This document shows positions 56,240-64,000 of a stretch of DNA of 64,000 nt, one piece after another. This stretch comes from Dacryopinax spathularia (Eukaryota > Basidiomycota > Dacrymycetes > Dacrymycetales > Dacrymycetaceae): the NCBI GenBank assembly GCA_037974965.1, contig JBBPFI010000004.1, positions 2,108,001-2,172,000 of the forward strand, read 5' to 3'. Positions within the stretch are counted from its first letter, which is position 1. Every line of letters starts with the position of its first letter. The notes below the pieces were generated by a model. The model searched no databases. It was not told the origin of the DNA and worked only from the letters and a program-made list of their open reading frames with translations. A program made the position numbers and the translations under genes.

Positions 56240-57428
56240 CAGGAGTGCAGAGAATCAGGGGGAACCTTGGATAGAAGCGGTACCCGAGAAGAGAGGCGAG
56301 GATGTTGGAGCTTTGGCCTTCTTATGCGGCCTTCCAAGTAAGGCAGCTTGGCGAGTAAGGAGTTCCTGAATTGGCTATGCGGGGCCCCAGTTGGACTGCC
56401 ACTGAGCGTGGGGTCAGTGGCCTTATGCGCGCTCGGTGTTGAATTGTGCCGGAGCAGTTTTCCTTGATGAGCTGAGACGCTTTACAGTCCAACTTGTGAT
56501 GCGCTGTTTCTGCGGGTCGCTTTACTTGCCACCCTTGTCGTCGAGGTGTAGCTTTCATCTCGCAAGGGGTTGCTTGCCAGCAGATGGCTCGGGGTTTTGT
56601 TATACCGGAGCATGCCGAGTCTTTCGACCTACCGGCATGCGAAGGCTAAGTGCAACCGTATTTTGACAGGAGGCCAGGGGGCCTTGTAGGGCCCGGACTT
56701 GCAGGGGAGCACTCCAAGGTACGCGGAACATGGTCTGAGTTGTGGCGACGCGAGTTTGGTTCCATCAGGGATCGTCGTCACGGGATGCGCCTACCTCCAC
56801 ATGACCCAATACGGAAGAGGAATCAATCCCGATCGGAAGCCGAAGGAAGTGCCGTCGAAGTTGGTTTCGTCCGTTCTTCAAGCTCGACCTTCAATACACC
56901 AAGAACACAAAATCCCACGTTCTGCTACGCCCATGGCCTATCCTGTATTCATTCGTTTCTGGACCAACAACAACAGGGGTTCCCTGGCGACATTCTGCTC
57001 GCACTTTGCAGCTTCGATTCCATCAACAATAACGTAAAAGCCACAAGACCTCATGCTTGCTATCCGTAGCTCGGTGAAGCACTTAGTCCGGAGGGTCATG
57101 AAACTGACCATGGTCATGGGGGCTGATGGTATTATTCGGCAGGCTTGGAATGGCGCTGCAAGATCGCTGCGCTTGGGTAAACTGCATTCTCAGCCCGCTT
57201 GACGACCCCTGGGATCGTAGGGGCTCGTAGGGGCTCAGAGGATCCTGACGACGCACTTCAGCTCGGTAGAGTACTTGACCCGAATCTCTGAGACAGAAAA
57301 CCCGTGTAACTCGGTGGAAAGAATTCAGCCGAGGCAAGGTTCAAGCAGATCACGTGAAGACAGATCTGGTATAAGTGGCTCTTGACATCTCGGATCTGTT
57401 CTTGCCCCGTGATCGTATCCAAGGCACG
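56240..57428. other. Divergent upstream region
   Basis: Separates the anion transporter (-) from PhyH copy 3 (+). No other gene is seen. A third transporter/dioxygenase divergent pair is thus formed, though with a transporter of another family. Confidence 0.5.
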
Positions 57429-58589
57429 ATGACAACCGAGAAGAAGTACCGCTATCTCACGCCGGAAGACGAGAAACACTTTCTGGAGCATGGATGGCTG
57501 CTCGTTCCTCAGGCGATCAAGCAAGAGTATATCGACAAATGGATGGCGGATCTTTGGACGAGGATCGGCTACGATCCAAACGACAAGTCGACTTGGCATA
57601 CACAGTACTTGCATTTACCGCGACACCGGGAAGTGCGAGCTGAAGAGTTCGCTCCGAAAGCTTGGGACGCGATCTGTGACCTGGTAGGCGGTGAGGACAA
57701 GCTTCATCCCTACCGGGAACGGTGGTACGGAGACCAGTTCATCTGCAACTTTGGCTCGGAAGAGCTCACCAAGCGAGAAACTCCTGAGCCTCCGCAGGAG
57801 CGGACAACTTGGCACATCGATAACGACTGGTTCAGGCAGTTCCTGGATTCGAGCGGTGTCGCCTTGACTGTGATCCACTGCTTCACGGATATTCTGCCGC
57901 GGGGCGGAGGAACTTTCTTGGCCGAGGATGGTATTAAAGGTCAGCGTTTCCTTGCAATCTATTGCGGAAGAGCTACTGATTCGTGGGGAAAGGTGTCTGT
58001 CAATTCTTCTACGACCACCCGGAAGGGCTCGATCCGCCGGATCATAATGCTTGCTGTGCTGGAATCAAGGATTGCAAGAAGTTCACAGTCGCCGAAGCCA
58101 AAGCAGGCGACGTAATACTCCTTCACGGCCTGCTTCCACATACCAATTCGCTCAATTACCGGCATTATGCTCGGGTCATCTCCAATCCCCATGCTACCCT
58201 CAGCGAGCCGTACAACCTCAATCGGGAGGATGGCAACTACGTGAGTGGTCCCTTGCATAACCTCCAATATGCCTGACCATACTGACGGTACTCTGAAGTC
58301 TTTGGTCGAGCAAGTCATCCTCCGCAACCTGGGTCGCGACTCGATCCCAGAATACAAGCCCACCCGAGAGCGTCTCTTCTATCGTCCGCGCACTTTCGGC
58401 TTCAAGTATGCCAAAGTTGACGAAGAGCTGCGCCGGATGATCGAAGCTGCGGAGAAGAAGGGACTCGATCGCTCCTCCGTGGACAGCATCTTCCTACAGG
58501 GCGAGGACGTGATTAAGGAGCATTGGAGGAGGAACGGGTACGATTTGCCCATTGGGCCTAATGGATTGAACATGGTGCAACATAAGTAG
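57429..58589 (+). CDS. PhyH-like Fe(II)/2-oxoglutarate dioxygenase, copy 3
   Basis: Exons 57429-57939, 57993-58240 and 58299-58589, 349 residues. The ATG at 57429 (MTTEKKYRYLTPEDEKHFLEHGW) aligns with the starts of copies 1 and 2. Ligands are H129 and D131 (WHIDNDW) and H220 (LLPHTNSLNY), with R231 at the same +11 spacing. Its introns are at different positions, and it lacks the C-terminal GTKHSPDGR extension, so it is an older paralogue. Downstream of the distal His the GKNY motif is replaced by SLNYRHY, which may mean a different substrate. Confidence 0.9.
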
Positions 58590-59552
58590 TTTACTGTTCC
58601 GTTTTGTATTAGGGCGGAGCGATAGGGAGGCAGGTTTATGTTGTAACCCAGATATTCGATTTCATACTAGAACTTTTCGCTCACCTATGAGACGTCTTTC
58701 TCTTGACTGGGATCTCGCGTAACGATATTCGAAGCGCGATTGCATATGGGTGTTGCCTGTACATCGACACCTGATACGTTTGGTACAGCAGTTCTTCTTT
58801 GATCATCGTAGCAAGGAGAAAAGGCATGGAAGTATGCAACGCTGCCAACCAGAGCCACTCGACTTTCGGATCTGCCAGAGTCTCTACAGTCGGATGGTAC
58901 ATTCGAAGCTTTCACAGGGTATCTGTTCAATTCGGACCACGAAGCTTCAGCTACGGTGGTCCACTGGTAAATGAGGGTTCAGGCCAGAGGCAGACGCGTA
59001 ACCGGCTTCATCAGTTTGCTCTCTAACAACCCGCTCGCTACTTCACCTCCGCACTTACTGTTGCATCACAAGATACGTCTGACGCGGCCGGTCCTCTCAT
59101 CGGTATCGAAAGCATGTACGGGCTATGAATTGGATGATAAGGCGACGCCCGATGGGCTGGATGCGAGTGTTCATGAGGTGCGCATGCCTGCCCTCTGGTC
59201 GTACTTCAGAAGCTGATCTTCACACCTGTGACCGTCTTCCGTCAAGATAATCAAGAATACAGGGCAGAACCTCGCGACCAGCGAACAAGCCGACTTCTGC
59301 ATCTGCAGCCTCTAAGCTGGACGACGGACCCGACGTGCTTTTCCGTGGTACCTACGATCGGAGTGGAAGTCTGGGCGAGTAAGCATGCAGTTATCAATAC
59401 TTTCAACGAGCAAGGCAGCTGATGCCTGATAGAACCATGAGCGTACACAATCTACCTTACAAGACTCATCAATGTGATGCCTGGCTCGATCAAGAGACAC
59501 AGCGCATACCCCCTAGCCATCCGGCCTGCGCCTTGTGTAACCCATGGATCTA
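58590..59552. other. Intergenic spacer
   Basis: 3' flanks of PhyH copy 3 and the small gene B3. No feature is supported. Confidence 0.5.
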
Positions 59553-59855
59553 TCAACGTCTACCGTATTGCCCGCCTGGCCACTGCTGTCCTCCGCCCTG
59601 CTGGTTGCCGCCGGTATTGATGCAGCCATTGCCGTACTGCGTATTACCGCCAGTGTTCTGGTAGTACGGGTTGATGACATACGTGTTGCTATTACCGCTG
59701 GAATCGAACTCAGTGCCAGGATCGCTTGGTTTGCCGTGGAGGACGTTGACTCACTTCGGCCCGACGTTGCGATATTCCCCGTTCGAGTTCGGATTGGGCG
59801 TGCCAGGCGGGTGCCGGGTGAAAGTGAAGCTACCGTCGGGAAGATAGTTGGACAT
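59553..59855 (-). CDS. Small Asn/Gly-rich protein, type B (B3)
   Basis: Read leftward from ATG 59855: exon 59855-59755 and exon 59697-59553, 81 residues. The first exon is almost identical in protein to B1 (MSNYLPDGSFTFTRHPPG). The second gives NGNSNTYVINPYYQNTGGN, TGGNTQYGNGCIN, TGGNQQ and a Gly/Gln/Arg tail ending GRR. The intron position and phase are the same as in B1 46 kb away. The conserved block lies 453 bp and the TATA box about 121 bp upstream. Protein-level and splice conservation make this the best-supported member. Confidence 0.8.
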
Positions 59856-59969
59856 GTTCGTGTTTGTTACGAGGCGAGTAAGCCCTTCGTCTGGTGCAAG
59901 TGGACACAGCTGATATCATTGTTACGCCTTTAGCTCATCTGGCTCGACCATGCAAGCGCTAAGCAAGGC

Positions 59970-59977
59970 CTTTTATT
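59970..59977 (-). promoter_or_regulatory. TATA box of B3
   Basis: AATAAAAG on the minus strand, about 121 bp before the B3 ATG. Confidence 0.55.
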
Positions 59978-60287
59978 TCCGCCCTTCATGACACCAATTA
60001 TCTAGGTCGTCGGGGAATAGGAGCTGCTATTCCGATGCGCAGCTGGCATTCGGAACTTGCGACAAACACGCTCGTGCAAACCCGATCCGGCACGATCAGA
60101 CCCGGTCTGGGCAAGTCGTTCTCGAGCCCGTGAGCTGGCTCAGGGCTGCGGGTGATGCTAGCACAGCGGGAGATGGCAGCTAGTGTGGAACCTGCAGGAG
60201 CCCTCGCCACATGAAGCACGACAACGGACAAGGTGGTGGAATGTCTTCACTAGTACCTGTCTTGACATGGTCAGACGGTGCTTGCAC

Positions 60288-60308
60288 CCGGGACCTTTCA
60301 AACGCCGG
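60288..60308 (-). promoter_or_regulatory. Conserved upstream block of B3
   Basis: On the minus strand, CCGGCGTTTGAAAGGTCCCGG preceded by CTCAGGGACTTG. It begins 453 bp before the B3 ATG, in the same orientation and distance as in B1 and B2. Confidence 0.55.
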
Positions 60309-61056
60309 CAAGTCCCTGAGAGAAGGGAAGCCCGTGGCTACCTATTTGGGTCCTTGGGCAATGTAGGGGACGCCATCCACCTTCTTCCCGTATGCACCCT
60401 GCTGTGTATGGTGTGTTCGTCTTCCGACATCTGTATCTTCACATTCTCACCAGTATTCTTGAAGAGTAAACCTTCCGTCTACGTCAATGGCGCAATACCA
60501 AATTCCCGCCTCTTCCTGGCCGCGTACCATCGCCTTCTGGCCCTGTCTGTATGCTGCAAAAGAAGCCGCTGCGGTGCTGCCAGGATAAGGCACGACTACC
60601 CAGCATGGCAGGAGCCGTCCTACATGCTGCTTGCCTTGGCCGCAGAGGGTTGCCGTGAAGTGTCACATGAGGAGAGGCAAGATGACGACGGATGATCGAA
60701 GTTCCGAGCCACCGAGTCAGCGTTCTTCTCTCAGGAAGACAATCATTGGATGTCACCTTGCGGGACAGCTGTTGAATGTGTCATCCGGCCCTGGTAGTCT
60801 CTCCGGTCATGCATTCGGAAAGCAGGCTCCACAGCTCCAATCTGATGAGCGCACTAGCGAGATCGTCTCCGGTCAACAAATCTACAAAAGCCGACATCTT
60901 TGCAGGCAGTCGTAGCGCCACAACTCTGCAAACCCCTTGCAGCATCCACCAGTTCTCATCCTCTTACAGCCGCTCTAACAAGTAAGCGTATTAGTCCAGC
61001 CTCTGGATGAGTCGTTGAACGCCATCTGACAGCTTTACCTCAAACCGCTTTCCACC
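60309..61056. other. Intergenic spacer between B3 and the type C gene
   Basis: No supported feature apart from the block at its left edge. Confidence 0.45.
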
Positions 61057-61302
61057 ATGTCATCAAACAACAACGGCAATGCGCAAAATACCGCGGGCTA
61101 TCGGCAGCCTGATTGGTGGCAAGGGAGACGGCCTGTTGGCCCGATCTGCGACTGCGCTTGGCGCCGCGCTGACGGGACTTTGGACCCCAGCTACTACTAC
61201 CAGTTCTCCTCCGGCAACCAGCCGTTCGGCGCGGGCTACGTGAGCAATCAGTCGAACGGTGGCTGCATTCATCACGGCAACTACAACGGTCAGGGTCGCT
61301 GA
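61057..61302 (+). CDS. Small Asn/Gly-rich protein, diverged (type C)
   Basis: Single exon, 81 residues, ATG 61057 to TGA. The N-terminus MSSNNNGNAQNTAGYRQPDWW is basic, with paired cysteines in CDCAW. The C-terminal half, SYYYQFSSGNQPFG - GYVSNQSNGGCIHHGN, follows the type B pattern YYQ-x5-GN-x-Q-x-G with a Gly-Gly-Cys-Ile motif, but the TGGN consensus is lost. Its position head to head with B3 matches the A-B arrangement, so it may be the diverged partner. The homology is weak and inferred from pattern and place. Confidence 0.5.
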   Translation: MSSNNNGNAQNTAGYRQPDWWQGRRPVGPICDCAWRRADGTLDPSYYYQFSSGNQPFGAGYVSNQSNGGCIHHGNYNGQGR

Positions 61303-62748
61303 ACGAGCTGCTGTGTGTCGACAAGTGATGCTGGTGCCGGGTGCGTGGGTGATCGGGAGGAGAGCATGAGAATGCCGTTTTCTTACTTTGCCGAACTGAT
61401 CCTTCTCTGAATTGTCCCTCCCTTTCGCTACTGTTCCGTAGTGTATGCATTCGAAAGCGGACCGATTTAGAGCTCTGCAATCATACGGATGCTGGATATT
61501 CGGCATTTTTCGCTTGGCGTGCGCAGGTTGGCAGCCTCGTAGAGTTGAGAAGTCGGCAAACCCCTTCCAGTTATCTCGCTCGTCTATTGCCGACTGGCAG
61601 GCAGAAGCGTGGTGGCAACGGAGAGGGACGGTGAGCAAGCTGCTATTCGTCAACAGGCGCCGATGATGTGCGTGGAATTGAGGAGGTATTGAGGGTGCAG
61701 TGTGGCATGACCTTCTCGTTCTGTATCGAGCGAATCATTCTCTGTGTCGTCGCTGTCTTGGTTCTTCAGCGTGTTGAGAAAGCAAACGGATTTGCAGATG
61801 CAATGCAATCATGTGGTAATCGTGCTCAGGTTGCGGAAAAGGGAAACTATAAGCACATTCATCTGATGCTGATGTGGGCACTCAAACAATGTCGGCTTCC
61901 GGCGGTCCATCGCGACCGGGACCTTTCGAGGTTTAGGAATCCCGCGCTGGCTATTTACGTCACGATTAGGGGACAGCACCGCATTTGTCCTTATCAGTAT
62001 GCCATACTCCCGATCTTCCACGCTCTTTCTGGCATGGATCGCAAGTTTTCAACGCCGGTTCTCTAAATGTGGTAAACCAGATCCAGAGCTTCATGTTTCA
62101 TGAGTCATGGGACCGGCAGACCGCACACCATTGACTAGCCGTAGTACTCTCTCGCACCAGCGGGGCGGGACGGCTGTACTGCGAACGTTGCTCTGCCACG
62201 TCATGACGAAGAAGTCTGGTCCCTCACCACATTGTGCCGATACCGCATTCGCTCTACTCTACAGATTCCGGCAGAGTGGGAGAGGCAAATCCTACAATAG
62301 AAGGCCGGGGGGAGGGGACCGGCGGTATGAGCAGTCCGACCTATGATGCGGATATGCGCAGAAACGCGCGCACTACCCTAGCGCTTAGTCAGCGGAAGCA
62401 AATACGTGCTAAGTGCGCACCTAGAACTACATCCAATCTTTACTCTTGACATCCACCTTCTGACTGGTTGATACGTGCTCCTGCATGAGTCCCAGTTGAT
62501 TATATTATCCTCAAGAGAAACCAGCAATCACTACCTACGGTAGAAACGGGCTTTGCCTGATCTATTAGTAGAGGACGTCCACGGGCACTGCCTGAGACGT
62601 CTCGACCTGGTCCCTTGCCATATTAGGCAATCCTTCCACTCTTACCACTTGTTGCCTTCACTACCTCGTCCTACCCAGAACTCACCGGCTATTCCGCACT
62701 TGACACACGCCTACGGGCACATCCATAACCCGCATCCTGCATCAGGTT
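61303..62748. other. Intergenic spacer with type B-like blocks; probable 5' LTR at its right end
   Basis: Minus-strand matches to the B upstream blocks occur at 61925-61950, 62040-62060 and 62112-62135, without a gene behind them. The last 300-400 bp upstream of the gag start probably include the 5' LTR of the copia element. LTR ends cannot be fixed because the 3' LTR is outside the window. Confidence 0.4.
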
Positions 62749-64000
62749 ATGAGCCCTGATCCTCTCGCCGACATGCCTTCTACCGACTTTAAAGATCTGA
62801 AGGTCAAGCAACTCCGTGACGATGGCTCGAACTGGACGACATGGAAGGACATCATGATGACGGCCTTCCAGCGCCGCAAGCTGATGCGTCACCTCAACGG
62901 CACTGCTCGACGGCCCTCAACCTACGTACTTGTAGATGGCAAATGGCGCGAACAACTGCCTGCTATCAGCCAACCTTCTGCAACTACGACCATCAACCCC
63001 GCACAACCGGCACAAGCCTTGGGTGCCCCAAGCACGGCAGATTCGGGAGGTGCGAATGGAGAGGATGGAATAAGAGTTGAGAGGGGCCTAGGCAAAGAGT
63101 TGTCGGAAGAGGAGATGGAAAAGCTGGACGAGAAGATGGAGGACTATGAGGCGAACGAGGCAACCATCCGGGAAATCGTCTATCAGACGATCAGCCCAAC
63201 AACGCTCATCCAAGTTCGAGATGCAACAACGGCATACCAGCTCTGGCAGAAGATAACAGCAATGCATGAGAACAAGGGCTTCGACGTACGCTCTACTCTG
63301 CACCGACGAATGATGGATCTCCGCTGTGGCAACAATCAGTCCCCACATGAGACCATTGCCGAACTTGCCAACTACCGTGACCGTCTAGCCCAAATGGGTG
63401 AAGCCATTGACGATGACACCTTCACCAACCGCATTCGCATTGCACACCCTTCCTACAGGGATGCAATACGCCAACTCGAGAACGCTATACGCGCAGTCCA
63501 GCCAACAAACCCCAACACACGTCTCACCAGCGGGATGGTCATGTCCACCATCTATGACGAATACGACCGCCGCACCTCAGAGCAGGAAGCGGACAAGGTC
63601 CAGTCCAACGCTGCATTGGGAGCGGAAGTACGGGGCAAGGCAAAGGGCAAGGGTGGCGGAAGCCGCAAGAAAGGGGGAAAGCCCCAGTCAAAGTCAAACA
63701 AGCACTGTTCGAACTGCGACAGAGATGGGCATGTCTATGAAGACTGCTGGGCCCCTGGAGGACCCAAGGAGGATGACAACCCCTGGAAGAAGCGTCAAAA
63801 GCAGAAAGGCAAAACCGCTGCCTCTGCTGACAACAGCAACGGGTCCACCGTCAACAACAAGGCCCTCGCTATCACTGCACCGTCTCTCTATGAAGAGCAG
63901 ACAGCAGCTGCAGCCCAGACAGGCAAGCCGTACTATGGTGTGATCCTGGATTCTGGAGCCAGCATCCATATCTGCCCCGACCGCGCAAAGTTCATCACGT
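62749..64000 (+). mobile_element. Ty1/copia-type retrotransposon, gag and start of protease
   Basis: One continuous frame of 417 codons, open from ATG 62749 to the window end. The N-terminal half is a UBN2-type copia gag: LKVKQLRDDGSNWTTWKDIM, then ATTAYQLWQKI and ELANYRDRLAQMG. A basic Lys/Gly linker precedes a CCHC zinc knuckle, CSNCDRDGHVYEDC (C-x2-C-x4-H-x4-C), near 63706. An aspartic protease active site, LDSGASIHI, lies at about 63948-63975. No stop or frameshift is seen, so this part looks intact. The pol region, with integrase before reverse transcriptase in this family, should follow to the right. A possible primer-binding segment, ATCAGGTTATGAGCCC, overlaps the start codon. Confidence 0.9.

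Noticed and set aside
63398-63943. Second-frame ORF inside the copia gag
   Set aside because: The gag frame carries the UBN2, zinc knuckle and protease motifs; this one carries none.

Overview
The window is nuclear DNA of a filamentous basidiomycete, most likely an Agaricomycete. The reasons are genes split into many small exons by introns of about 45-65 bp with GT..AG ends, a KDZ-type transposase with the CxC5/CxC6 cysteine clusters typical of mushroom genomes, a Ty1/copia gag, a microsomal P450, and several transporter families. Coding exons lie between long AT/GC-balanced spacers full of minisatellites. No bacterial-type operons, rRNA or tRNA genes were recognised.

Layout. 0-2.5 kb: the 3' part of a many-exon alpha-helical protein of unknown role. 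3-11 kb and 49.9-58.6 kb: two transport/oxidation islands. The first holds a sugar-type MFS transporter, then a divergent pair made of an intronless MFS transporter (-) and a PhyH-like Fe(II)/2-oxoglutarate dioxygenase (+). The second holds the mirror image of that pair (PhyH -, MFS +), an allantoate-permease-type MFS transporter and a third PhyH gene. All three PhyH proteins keep the H-x-D...H...R metal/2OG set. The islands suggest uptake and oxidative catabolism of small metabolites; the substrates are unknown.

11-15 kb, 35-40 kb and 59-61 kb: eight small genes of what I read as one undescribed family. They encode Gly/Gln/Asn-rich proteins of roughly 65-90 residues (one larger) built on a 13-residue TGGN-x-Q-x-G unit. 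Three (type A) are intronless tandem-repeat proteins with a TATA box about 150 bp before the ATG. Three (type B) have a different N-terminus, one intron and only two units, with a TATA box about 115 bp and a conserved CCGGCGTTTAAA block 450-454 bp before the ATG. A and B genes sit head to head in two places. A third A gene faces the B-type block without a B gene. This prion-like, Sup35-repeat-like family with its duplicated promoter architecture is the most interesting system in the window.

18-35 kb: a repeat-rich, lineage-specific region. It has a membrane protein gene and its decayed copy, two long orphan genes with C-terminal or N-terminal cysteine clusters, a gene whose first half is a 78-bp minisatellite, 16-bp and 36-bp tandem arrays, an inverted pair of about 125-bp repeats around one orphan gene, and a KDZ transposase broken by two CGA-to-TGA-type stops. 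40.8-48.8 kb: an alkenal reductase-like MDR enzyme, a cytochrome P450 and a seven-pass membrane protein. 62.7-64 kb: the start of a copia retrotransposon that runs off the window.
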